Of a DNA stretch of 64,000 nt, positions 54,230 to 64,000 are shown in pieces. This stretch comes from Sepioteuthis lessoniana (taxonomy: Eukaryota; Mollusca; Cephalopoda; Myopsida; Loliginidae): contig OY757913.1 in the NCBI GenBank assembly GCA_963585895.1, forward strand, positions 99,656,138 to 99,720,137, written 5' to 3'. The position numbers were made by a program, and so were the translations under genes. The notes beneath the pieces were generated by a model. The model was not told the origin of the DNA and made no database searches. It was given only the letters and a program-made list of their open reading frames with translations. Positions within the stretch are counted from its first letter, which is position 1, and every line of letters begins with the position of its first letter.

Positions 54230-55620
54230 CACCGAAAATGACTTGTCTGGGAAACGCGACTATTTCCACTGGTTCAGGAAAACACTTCACTACTGAATAG
54301 TTGTAAAACCCCAAAATAAAGTTTTACTTTAAAGGTATCCTTGTCTCTTTCCTTCCGTCCTCAATTCTCTTGCGGCTGCCCACCGACAAAAGAAGACAAC
54401 AAGCGAATGGGGTAAGAAGAAAAAAGGAGTTAGATACAAAACTCAGAATTATCCCAACGAAACCAACAGTTCACCGACAACCATTACCACTAAACTCTTC
54501 TCAGCCCGATAAGTATGACACATACTGCATCTGGTTTGAGCGTATTCTATTTTCATTCAAATTATAGAAACCCATACACACGATATTTTCACGAGATATT
54601 TGTCTTCAGGTGTCTTTTGTAGCGGTCGTTGACATTCACGGAAGTTCGAAATGTTACATTCTGCAGAGACTAATAAAAAATAAAGATAAAAAAAAAATAA
54701 CTTGAAAAGGGTAACAGTCTCCAGAAACCTCTGACAGGAAGTAGGAACCGTGCATACCTGAAAGACAGACTTACGGTCCTAAAAAGAAACCCATTTTCCT
54801 TCAGCAGTGACCACTTGGACTAGAAAGAACCACTTCTCTCCAGCTGCTGGTGGAGAAGACCACGTGTTTGCTTAGCGGCACGCTAGCTCATTCTCCCACC
54901 GGTTTTCGCTGAATATATCTACTAGACAACAGGACAAGTCCGTCATATTTCGGCCGGCCGTAGTGTGTGCGGCACGGATCTGGTCGAATGTGGCACTGTG
55001 TAGGGACGATAATCGATCGAGGCTGCCTGGCGTGGGTGCCGAGAGGCCTAGCATTCGTGACATGCGACCGAGATTGACATATTCCTTGAGCCTTAGGGAG
55101 CCGTGCACCACGCTCTAACTCTCCTCGGAGACGTTAGATTTATCGCCTGGCGCCTGAGGTGCAACTTTTTAGGGGAATGCCGACAGTGCCCGAGGCATTT
55201 GGGGGAATGCCGAGCGTGTCTGGGCAACGGCCTTAAAAGACCTTATACCACACTCGCCCGTTTGGTGGGGCGCGCGACAAACACCAACTCACCAAAATGT
55301 CTCTTTGGTTAGCAGCCGTCTTTTCAAACAAAAACACCCACTGGATATTATCATTGGCTTTAAACTCATCACCCATCAAAAATGAGTAATATATTTCAAC
55401 GCCTTTTTTGGGAAATACGACTATGTCAATTAGTTCAGGAAAACATCCCTCCCTACAGAAAAACCGTTTTAAACCCTAAAATAAAGTTGAAATTTGGAAT
55501 GCATCTTCGTCTCTTTCCTTCCTTCCTTCCGTAATTCTCTTGCAGCCGTCCACAGACAAAGAACACGCCAACAAGTTAGATGGGGCTAAGAAGATAACAA
55601 AGGAGTCAGATACTTAAACC
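54230..55620. repeat. direct repeats flanking a GC-rich segment
   Basis: About 54240-54445 and 55400-55620 share GGGAAA.(G/A)CGACTAT, GTTCAGGAAAACA, AAATAAAGTT, CTTCGTCTCTTTCCTTCC-like and CAGATAC strings in the same order, both with AATAAAG. They could be diverged LTRs around about 0.95 kb. The segment between holds CTTTTAAGGCCGTTGCCCAG (minus) and a 79-codon minus-strand ORF of unknown nature at 54872-55111. No reverse transcriptase seen. Confidence 0.5.
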
Positions 55621-56845
55621 CAATAACAACAACAACAACGCCAGCTACAATCAACAAAAATAAATAACTAACCAAATCTTCCCTTCCCCAAATCTCGTTA
55701 TGATTCATGATTCTTTTATCCATGTGTGGGGTCAGTCTACTTGGATTAAAAAGTAAAAATTAAATCCGAATGTCCTGTCCAAAAATACAACACAGAATTA
55801 TTAATGAATAGCGCGAAGAAACTACAAGAAAACCCGACTGAAATAGTTGAATATTAATGTACATCTATATTACACTCTTATGTTTTAGTGTTTTGTTGTG
55901 TTGTGGTCTTAAGAGTTCAAAAGTTCAAAAATATTCTTGGAAAAAAAAGTTAGTATAATGTGTGCGTATGAATACGTGAGAGTGAATACACATATTAGCG
56001 GAGAACATGTTTGACTGCTGACTGAATGTATGTGTGTGGATGGAGACATTTGAAATATGACTGAGGTGATTCTATGAGAAAAAAAAAAGCAGGCAGAAAA
56101 ATGGTAAACTGACTTTCGCCATGTTATATTCAAGCGTGTGGTTGGAAGAAAAATAAGACTGAGAAGAAGATTTAGTTTATTTCATTTATTGAATAAATAA
56201 AATAAACAAGCGGATGAAATATCTGGCTGGCTGACGGGGGTTCGTCTATTCGGTGACAAGCGGTTGCTTTGATCTGATCGAACGGTGTTTTCGGGTGATG
56301 CTCTTAGCACGGCTGGCGATTCAACTGCCCATGTGACCTCTGTTTGCCCTGTTTATATGTTCCCGACTCCAAACTCTGGCTCCAGAAATATCATATGGGG
56401 AAAAAATGATTGGTTGAAAAATAAACCTTTTTTATAACAGAGAATTTTCTCGGGATTTTGGATAGACTATGCGCGGAGCCTATACGCAGAAGCCATGATT
56501 TTCTCAGTTGTTGTGTCACCATTCAGTAGCTGTTATTTTCTTCTGCGGTGTCGATGTCTGTTGGTCTGTGTTTTGTATGTTTTTGTAGTTAGGTATGTGA
56601 AGAGTTAAGTGGGAGAATCAGAAGAGGTTTGATGTATTTTACTATAACAGCCACGACTATAAATGTTATTTTTTTAGATGTGTGAACTCGCAGTTGTCAT
56701 AGTAATGAAGTTGAATTTTAGTCGGTGTTAGAATTCAAGGTAGCCGCTAGTATGTCGTCATTACTATAGAAGCATTTTGCCGAGCTTTAGAACGTCCTTT
56801 TCCCTGGCTGAGTGTGGTTGGGTGAGGAGCGTGGTAGTAGCATTC
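55620..56845. other. no gene recognised
   Basis: AT-rich with several AATAAA signals on both strands near 56180-56210. The stretch 56220-56420 is more GC-rich and unclassified. Confidence 0.4.
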
Positions 56846-56848
56846 TAC

Positions 56849-58377
56849 ACTCACACTATACAAATAATGAACTTACCCAGGCTGGCTATTGTCGTAGCTG
56901 TATCCTTCACTAACACAATACAAGCAATGAACTTGCCCAGGCTGGCTGTAGTCGTAGTCGTATCCTTCACTCACACTATACAAGCAATGAACTTGCCAAG
57001 GCTGGCTATAGTCGTAGTCGTATACTTCACTCACACTATACAATCAATGAACTTGCCCAGGCTGGCTATAGTCGTAGTCGTATCCTTCACTCACACTATA
57101 CAATCAATGAACTTGCCCAGGCTGGCTGTAGTCGTAATAGTATCCATCACTCACACTATACAAGCAATGAACTTGCCCAGGCTGGCTATAGTCGTAGTCG
57201 TATCCTTCACTCACACTATACAATCAATGAACTTGCCCAGGCTGGCTATAGTCGTAGTCGTATCCTTCACTCACACTATACAATCAATGAACTTGCCCAG
57301 GCTGGCTATAGTCGTAGTCGTATCCTTCACTCACACTATACAATCAATGAACTTGCCCAGGCTGGCTATTGTCGTAGTCGTATCCTTCACTCACACTATA
57401 CAATCAATGAACTTGCCCAGGCTGGCTATTGTCGTAGTCGTATCCTTCACTCACACTATACAATCAATGAACTTGCCTAGGCTGGCTGTAGTCGTAATAG
57501 TATCCATCACTCACACTATACAATCAATGAACTTGCCCAGGCTGGCTATAGTCGTAGTCGTATCCTTCACTCACACTATACAATCAATGAACTTGCCCAG
57601 GCTGGCTATTGTCGTAGTCGTATCCTTCACTCACACTATACAAGCAATGAACTTGCCCAGGCTGGCTATAGTCGTAGTCGTATCCTTCACTCACACTATA
57701 CAATCAATGAACTTGCCCAGGCTGGCTATTGTCGTAGTCGTATCCTTCACTCACACTATACAAGCAATGAACTTGCCCAGGCTGGCTATAGTCGTAGTCG
57801 TATCCTTCACTCACACTATACAATCAATGAACTTGCCCAGGCTGGCTATAGTCGTAGTCGTATCCTTCACTCACACTATACAATCAATGAACTTGCCCAG
57901 GCTGGCTATTGTCGTAGTCGTATCCTTCACTCACACTATACAAGCAATGAACTTGCCCAGGCTGGCTATAGTCGTAGTCGTATCCTTCACTCACACTATA
58001 CAATCAATGAACTTGCCCAGGCTGGCTATAGTCGTAGTCGTATCCTTCACTCAAACTATACAATCAATGAACTTGCCCAGGCTGGCTATTGTCGTAGTCG
58101 TATCCTTCACTCACACTATACAAGCAATGAACTTACCCAGGCTGGCTATAGTCGTAGTCGTATCCTTCACTCACACTATACAATCAATGAACTTGCCCAG
58201 GCTGGCTATAGTCGTAGTCATATCCTTCACTCACACTATACAATCAATGAACTTGCCCAGGCTGGCTATAGTCGTAGTCGTATCCTTCACTCACACTATA
58301 CAAGCAATGAACTTGCCCAGGCTGGCTATAGTCGTAGTCGTATCCTTCACTCACATTATACAAGCAATGTACTAGCT
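56849..58377. repeat. 60-bp minisatellite, 25 full units
   Basis: 25 consecutive 60-bp units (56881-58380) plus a partial first unit, with no insertion or deletion in 1.5 kb. The unit contains GGCTGGCTATAGTCGTAGTC, then ACACTATACAATCAATGAAC. Variants differ at a few sites (TATA/TATT/TGTA after GGC; CAATCAATG/CAAGCAATG). The unit length is divisible by three, so a frame of 532 codons stays open (repeat ...VVSFTHTIQSMNLPRLAI...), but a second frame is also open and there is no sign of a host gene. Confidence 0.97.
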
Positions 58378-58379
58378 GG

Positions 58380-58951
58380 CTACTTAATCTGCAACTTCTA
58401 TTTTTTCTTTTTTATGTGAGTTTTATTTTGTTGAATAAAGCTTAGCACTTGATATTGTTCTGAGCACCACTTTACTTACTATATTGCTACAATGGATTCT
58501 CGCATGTTCGGCGGTGTGTTGCTGTGTAAGTTAGTTGCCGTCGAAAGTGCGAATAAATAGATTTCCTAATCACGTGACCGGTTCCAAATGAAACATTTTA
58601 TTTCTATGCAGGAAATCGTCACAATCAAGTTCATTAGAAGTTCAAGTGTGCGGACGTAGACGAAAACAACAGTACATGACTATTCTATTATTTAATTTTT
58701 ACTGATTTGTACTAAAATTTTTGTTTTTGTAATTTTGATCCGCTTTATGGGTAGGTATTTCTGTTTATTGTGCTTCACATATTGGTCGCAGAATATAGGA
58801 TTTTATATCTAATAAAGGAAAAAATCGAGGTCGCTACGAGACCAGTCAGACACCAGATGATTGCTTACTCTACCGACGTGGTGGTCAGTAGGTCACATGG
58901 CCCCTTTTGGCCACCTGGAAGACACTACAGATAAATCAGATAAATACACAA

Positions 58952-58991
<40 letters not shown>

Positions 58992-59000
58992 GCGAGCCGA
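58380..59000. other. flank of the minisatellite with AATAAA signals
   Basis: GAATAAAG at 58433 and GAATAAATAG at 58550. CCACCTGGAAGACACTACAG then (CT)n at 58957-58989. Possibly the end of an LTR-type element; not resolved. Confidence 0.35.
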
Positions 59001-62000
59001 GATGGCAACAACTAGTGACTAGGTTCCGTAGCAGCGTCAACATAGATGGACAACAACACATAGCGTACGCTCAACCAAGCCATATACAAAACTGCTCATT
59101 AGTACACACGGTATATACACTGATAGAAATCTACACAACAATCCTGACCACATAAACGTGCAATGCTACAACTCAATAGGCGTCTTACCGACAGCAGCAA
59201 ATGCAGTATAAGTGTAGCGTGATAAGATAGGTCCAAGTTATAAAGAGAACGAGAGGCTATTTTCTAGTGAAGGAGATAAAGAGAAAAAAAAAGACGAAAA
59301 AGCAGACATGGAATCTACAGGAGCGGTCGGCTGACCTCTGAGGGACTTAGGCTTGAACACTAGTGGTGGGTCAGCCAGTCACGGGTGAATAACTCCGGTA
59401 ATTAAAAATGATTAGAAAAAAATGGGGGGGGGTCTCAAATCTTCTACGCAGGTGTGGAACCAGCGGACACGGGTGTTTTTCCCGCCGACACCGGGCGGAA
59501 GTAAACGGATGATGTAGGTTTGAAAGTTAGTTAGCAGCTGGACTTGAAGAGGTGAAGACCGTGAGTTGAACATCAGCCACAGAGCTGAAAGGACAGATGA
59601 AGATTGCGGGAAACCAGCAAACAAACACGTTAGAACTTCTACAGAAAACCAGGAAAAAATTCAAGGTCTGAGTCTGCTCTCTCTTTCTCTCCTCATGGCA
59701 TGTTCTTTCTCTTTGTCCTGCTAACATGGTCTACTCAGCTTTCATACCCTCTTTCTTTCACTGGCGACTACTACAGAAGTGTAGTAACGAATAAACTTTT
59801 GTGTTAGTGAACTACGACAGAGTCTCGTGTGTTTATCAACTTTTCTTACAGTGAGGTTACAACAGGGTCCGACTACTACATTAAAGGTAGCGATACAGCC
59901 ATTAACACGTTCAGACGTGGTGGTACAAACGTCTATTTGGTATTATTGTGTCACAGAATACCCTCCTAAACGGTTTGGCCCAATCGGCTGGAGCTGATGA
60001 TAATCCAAGCAGAGTTCTCGCTCGTGGACCAGGTCGCTTTTGCATGATCTGGTCAGCTGCAACGGAAAATGCTGGTGCTTTCTAGTGCAAGTGCTTCCAG
60101 CTTTGTGAAGCCCGACCAAGTTCAGCAGTTGATGCAAGTGTCTACTGCTTGGTGATGCCGGAACAAGTGTGACTGGCTGCTGCGTCGTTGTCTCGTAGTA
60201 TCTGCAAAAGAGTGTAGCAGAGAGACCAGACTGGATCCTCAGATTTTCTGAAATAGCTCTTAAAAGAACTGGTTAATAATTTTCTGAAATTAGCTCCGAA
60301 AAGTGCTGTTTGAATGAGAGAGCAGCGTTGATTAGTTGAAAGCTGGCATCGGCTGTACTGGATTACAGCTGTGATTGGTTGGGTTCCACGTCGGCTGCTG
60401 GCTGGGGGTAGAGGCGCAGATTCCTTGCCTCTGGGGACGTATGTCCCACCACTGGTTAGCTGTTGGGAGAGGCACAGATACCTCTCCTACGGTCAGTGTG
60501 CCTACTGCAAGCTGTTTTGGTCACTAACTGTTATGATTTATATAGAAGTAACGGGCTGCTTCTTTTATGGTCTGAGTGAAGGGAATTCTGTTTTATCGCG
60601 TACAAGGAGTTCCTCTGTTAAATATAAGTAATAATGGGATGTCTCATTGTACTTCGAAAAGGAACTTTTAAATACGATGAATTGGCCGGCTGAATTAATC
60701 TATTTCGAAAATAGTTTGTGTGTTGATAATAGGAGTTTATTCGTATACGTTGGAATGACGTTGTTGTTAGCTGACGTCATGGGTGACTCAGCATTTTCTT
60801 TCACCGAGTAAAAGTTTGAGTAACCAGGGCGGCTACGATAAGAACAATATCGGCAGAATAGCAACAAACAGTTGACTAAAATAAATATTAAGAATGCCCG
60901 ACTTTTATCAGATGATCCAAACAACAGGAAAAGGGAGACACAAATAACACGTCAAAGCTCACACAAGGAAGAATGGAAACCAGCAAACAAACAAACAAAC
61001 AAAAATGTTCTTACAACCCGAGTAATATGAGAAATTTACGAGTTATCCTCCGGACGGCTGTGTACCCGGATGTAGTGTTGCCGAGAGTAGAGGCAGAAGG
61101 CAGGACGGAAGACACTGAACAGGTGACTTGGGCACGGAGAGAGGTAGAAGCGATTTGGGTCTTCACGAGGCGAGACGTGGCGAAAGGGAGTCTAGTAATT
61201 CATGGTGTTAACAGACCACCAAACAGAACCCAGAAAACAATTTGAGCCCTACGAAACCAAACGTCCACAGCCCTCTTAAAACAGTTGTCGAAATTGTTTT
61301 TTTGAATGATGGAGATTTGTGCTGACGGGACTTTTTTTTACCTTCACCGGAGGAAGTGGATTTGTGACGTGACCGGAACTAACACCATTTTGGACGTTGA
61401 AGCGGGAAATAGGAAACTCGGCCTTTTTTGGAGAAGACTTTGGGAGGAACGGACTGCTCAAAAAGGAGCTCCGCGCTTGACCGCTGAGAACCATGTGGTG
61501 TGAAGAAATTTTCCTCTGAATAGGAAATTTCTTAATGGCTGACTGAGAACCTGATGGAGTTCTATCAGGTATCCTTTATCAATTGCTGAATCATCTTGTC
61601 AAAAGGAGATATTTTAATAGCTGACCTGAGGAAACTTTATCGAGTTTCAAATTTAATTTGTTGAGTCTCCCATTCGAAAGGAGATATTTTTAATTTCTGA
61701 ACGGAGATAATTCTTTCAAGTTTCCTACCGTGGAATTGCTATGCTGTGAACTCAAAAATTATGAATGCAGAACACGACACGAGGCTAGTTGAAGTTCTCC
61801 TCTTCAAGACTCTTCATAAAGGAACTTTCTAAGAAACAAATTGCTGAAATCTGTCAAATACATTTTTTCTTAATTACAATTGCTGCTGCTGCTGTTCAGC
61901 TGAAGATTATACTGTCGTGAAAACTTCTATTTTTAAAGGACTTTTTTTAACCCGTGAGACTGTTTTATTTTTGAATTCTAACGAATTCTATCATTTCTTT

Positions 62001-62395
62001 GTATACGTACTTCTGCCTTGTTCGTTGTTTTCGGCCCAAATCTTTTTCGGAGACAACTGTCCAGGGTTTATCATTCGGTTATTTGACTGAACGCTGAAGT
62101 GCAATAATTTTAGCAGTATGTGCTTTCTTTCTTTTAAGTGAATTTAATATGCATGTTTCAAATATTTTTTTATCTGTAAATAAATAGACAGTTTATTGGA
62201 CGCATGTGTTACTTTTATTCTTGGTTTAATATTGGAATTTAAATCGACACGTTTCGTGGTTATCTTGTGATTAAAGAAGGCCATGAGTTATATAGGGGGA
62301 CATGTTATTTGGTAGATATGTTTGGTCCCCCAAAATTTAATGTATTTTTATATATGTTTAGTTTAGTGGTATGTTATGTTTGGATAAAGGTACAT
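59000..62395. other. unclassified, probably transposon-derived
   Basis: No gene recognised. Around 59790-59850 GAATAAAC, then TTTCTTACA followed by GTGAGGTTACAACAGGGTCC, looks like the end of an LTR with its junction. ORFs at 60371, 60973 and 62426 match nothing known. 61500-61720 carries three loosely repeated phrases built on GGAGATATTTT. GGGGGAC...GTCCCCC (62295-62333) is a short inverted repeat. Confidence 0.4.
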
Positions 62396-62583
62396 GTATA
62401 GGACTTTACACTCCTATAAATTATTTTGGGCGGTATGCCACTTGTTCCCACAAAGATGGCGGACGCTCAATATTCAGTCTCAGGAAAACATTGGCCAGGA
62501 GGACCACGTGACATGGTTAAAACTACGTCGGCGCGTAAATTCAAGTCCTGCGTTTTTGAGCCACCTACAAGACGCGTATTTTC

Positions 62584-62591
62584 TATAAATA
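62584..62591 (+). promoter_or_regulatory. TATA box of the left unit
   Basis: TATAAATA, 132 bp before the ATG at 62723. CACGTG (about 62506) and ATTGGCC (about 62490) lie upstream; the same order is kept in the right unit. Confidence 0.6.
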
Positions 62592-62722
62592 CGTCGTCTT
62601 CAAACACCCTTGTTCTCGTTTACCAAATTTCTTCGCAGCGGCAACACGCTTTTTTACCAAATTTCTTCGCAGCAGCAACACACTCCCTTCAGCGTGAACC
62701 AACAGGAGAGAAAAGCAACACC

Positions 62723-62821
62723 ATGGATGGGCCTCGCAGACATTCATATACAATGACTATGAGACGCTTTCCAGTGTCTGAGAAACTGCTCGTTTCTAAT
62801 CATAAAAAAAGGACATTTTAA
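62723..62821 (+). CDS. small basic ORF of the left unit, unknown
   Basis: 32 codons, starting MDGPRRHSYT and ending SNHKKRTF. The same frame stays open back to an ATG at 62426 (131 codons), but that part lies in promoter-like sequence not conserved as protein in the other arm. Counterpart at 63516-63635: shared residues are MD-PR-HS near the start, T-MR-F, SE in the middle and SNH-KKRTF at the end. The C-terminus is strongly basic. No known domain; not shown to be expressed. Confidence 0.45.
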   Translation: MDGPRRHSYTMTMRRFPVSEKLLVSNHKKRTF

Positions 62822-62850
62822 ACTTGTAATTCTTTTATAGCTTAGTTGTG

Positions 62851-62853
<3 letters not shown>

Positions 62854-62888
<35 letters not shown>
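62854..62888. repeat. (CA)n microsatellite
   Basis: About 16 CA units in the left arm; the right arm has a much shorter counterpart (near 63440-63455). Confidence 0.95.
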
Positions 62889-62889
<1 letters not shown>

Positions 62890-63169
62890 CTCACACATAT
62901 ACACACACTATTATTTTGTTAGTAGAGTTAGTAATTTCTTTTATGTATTAATGTAAGTTTTGTTATTATAGTGTGTAAATTTGTTTTTGTTCGTCGCTTT
63001 GTTTTAAATGTTCATTTTGTCCACGCCGTTGCATATTCTTTACTCCTTCATTTACCACTTTATCCATGTGCCTACATTAAACCTTTAAACGCTAAATATT
63101 AAACCCCTATTTTAAATATCAAAATTAACGTTAAATTGTCGGGAACTCAAATACTAAATACAGGTCCAT

Positions 63170-63276
63170 TCTCCTACACATGGAAAAAGGCACAATAGTC
63201 ACATTGAAAAAGGCACAATAGGCACATGGAAAAGGCACAATAGGCACATGGAAAAAGGCACAATAGGCACATGGAG
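63170..63276. repeat. short minisatellite at the centre of the inverted duplication
   Basis: Four to five copies of a 20-22 bp unit containing AAAGGCACAATAGGCACATGG. It lies at the junction of the two arms. Confidence 0.85.
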
Positions 63277-63515
63277 ACAAATGTAGTAAATAAAGTAAAT
63301 GAGTAAAGATATGAAACGGCGCGCACAAAAGGAACATTCAAAACGAGGCGACAAACAAAACAAATTTATACTCATAACAAAACATGCAATGATACATTTT
63401 AAATATTACTATGGTTCTATTATTGTTCGTAAAATAGTCCTGTGTGTATGTGTGTGACTAACACAACTAAAACTACAGAAAGGGTTAAATAATAAAAGCG
63501 TCCTATTCATATTGA

Positions 63516-63635
63516 CTACGTATTTCTAAATGTTCGTTTCTTTCTGTGGTTAGACGCAATTGCTGTTTCCGAGGCTAGAAAAAGTCTCATAGACAAAGTA
63601 TACTGAGGAAAGGAATGTTTGCGTGGCTTATCCAT
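63516..63635 (-). CDS. small basic ORF of the right unit, unknown
   Basis: 39 codons: MDKPRKHSFPQYTLSMRLFL, then ASETAIASNHRKKRTFRNT. Placed like its partner: TATAAGTA (63744-63751) lies 109 bp upstream of the ATG. Differences from the partner include a three-codon length change in the middle and an extension of three codons, with the ends conserved. Function unknown. Confidence 0.45.
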   Translation of the reverse strand: MDKPRKHSFPQYTLSMRLFLASETAIASNHRKKRTFRNT

Positions 63636-63743
63636 TTTGTGGCGTTTGACGTCTGTTGGTGAATAAGAGAGTCACACTGGAGAGAGTGTGTTAGAACCTG
63701 CAAGTGAAATTGTGAAAAAGAGAAAGAGTGTTTGAAGACGAAG

Positions 63744-63751
63744 TACTTATA
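63744..63751 (-). promoter_or_regulatory. TATA box of the right unit
   Basis: TATAAGTA on the minus strand, followed by CTTCGTCTTCAAACAC, matching CGTCGTCTTCAAACAC after the left TATA box. CACGTG and CCATTGGCCAGG are upstream at about 63827 and 63840. Confidence 0.6.
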
Positions 63752-64000
63752 GAAAATACGTGTCTTGGAATTGGCTCCAAAAACGCGGGACGAAATTCAA
63801 ATGAGGACGTAGTTTTAAGCAGTGATCACGTGGTTTTCCTGGCCAATGGTTTCTCGAGACTGAATATTTACTTGCGTCCGCCATCTTTGTTGTCGGAACA
63901 AGTGGCACACCGCCCAATTTAAACTATAGGAGTGTAAGTCCTATAGTTATCACCCTTACAGTGTGGTTGTTTTCTTTTTCTTTTTTTTCTTTTACGTTGA

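Larger units (their letters stand above)
62399..63945. repeat. 1.55-kb inverted duplication with two convergent units
   Basis: The left arm (62399 to about 63083) and the right arm (about 63250 to 63945, reversed) are homologous almost throughout, around a roughly 165-bp centre. Both ends carry TATAGGAC(T)TTACACTCCTATA-type palindromes. From each end inwards come AAGATGGCGGACGC (YY1-like), ATTGGCCAGG (inverted CCAAT), CACGTG, a TATA box, then a short ORF beginning ATGGAT and a T-rich 3' part with TTTGT(T)CGTCGC. Arms are diverged (roughly three quarters identical by eye). No clear target duplication. Could be a foldback-type transposon or an inverted pair of small genes. Confidence 0.85.

Noticed and set aside
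54872..55111. 79-codon minus-strand ORF as a retroelement protein
   Set aside because: GC-rich sequence with no recognisable motif; open frame could be chance.
56777..58375. 532-codon ORF read as a repetitive membrane or secreted protein
   Set aside because: Created by a 60-bp minisatellite whose period is divisible by three; a second frame is open too, and there is no signal peptide, splice structure or non-repeat domain.
56849..58377. CRISPR-like array
   Set aside because: Adjacent units are near-identical with no unique spacers, and the genome is eukaryotic. The same applies to 26040-26485 and 63170-63276.

Overview
Animal nuclear DNA: AT-rich, intron-dominated and packed with transposable elements. 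Three tRNA-derived SINE families, mariner relics and non-LTR retrotransposon tails suggest a lophotrochozoan invertebrate, perhaps a mollusc. That placement is inference from repeat style, not proof. Nothing bacterial was seen.

The one recognisable host gene is ERCC4 (XPF, the catalytic subunit of the XPF-ERCC1 DNA-repair nuclease) on the minus strand. Its start codon is at 50618 and it runs leftwards past position 2426, so the 3' part (rest of the helicase-like half, nuclease domain, HhH domain) lies outside the window. I place eleven coding exons at 50545-50618, 42758-42854, 34115-34197, 29245-29367, 25791-25848, 24232-24384, 21386-21499, 14727-14875, 12978-13031, 6655-6718 and 2426-2583. 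All have GT donors and AG acceptors. The first ten join in one uninterrupted frame of about 323 codons that tracks human XPF. The phases require at least one further short exon between 6655 and 2583, which I could not find.

Layout: 1-2.4 kb holds an eroded Ty3/gypsy-like remnant. From 2.4 to 49.4 kb the ERCC4 introns are filled with mariner relics (5.2-6.1, 11.15-12.05, 24.97-25.7, 39.35-39.6 and 41.8-42.1 kb), non-LTR retrotransposon fragments (4.7, 16.8-17.7, 20.4-21.4, 30.9-31.6 and 33.7-34.1 kb), LTR elements or solo LTRs (8.27, 8.96-10.03, 22.03-22.74 and 40.25-41.80 kb), SINE-A, SINE-B and SINE-C, and many copies of a composite element I call CE569. CE569 shares its terminal module with SINE-A. 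From 49.4 kb rightward the DNA is richer in GC, CE569 disappears, and tandem and inverted repeats dominate: sub-repeats at 52.5-53.7 kb, a 60-bp minisatellite at 56.85-58.38 kb and a 1.55-kb inverted duplication at 62.40-63.95 kb.

The most unusual features are: (1) the 62.4-63.95 kb inverted duplication, two convergent copies of a TATA-driven unit each carrying a small basic ORF with conserved residues; (2) a palindrome at 40.88-41.13 kb with hammerhead-ribozyme-like motifs in both arms, inside an LTR pair that has no coding region; (3) a perfect 69-bp-arm hairpin 37 nt from an ERCC4 5' splice site; (4) the same LINE family ending 11-15 nt from two different ERCC4 5' splice sites; (5) the 3' stem-loop module shared by SINE-A and CE569.
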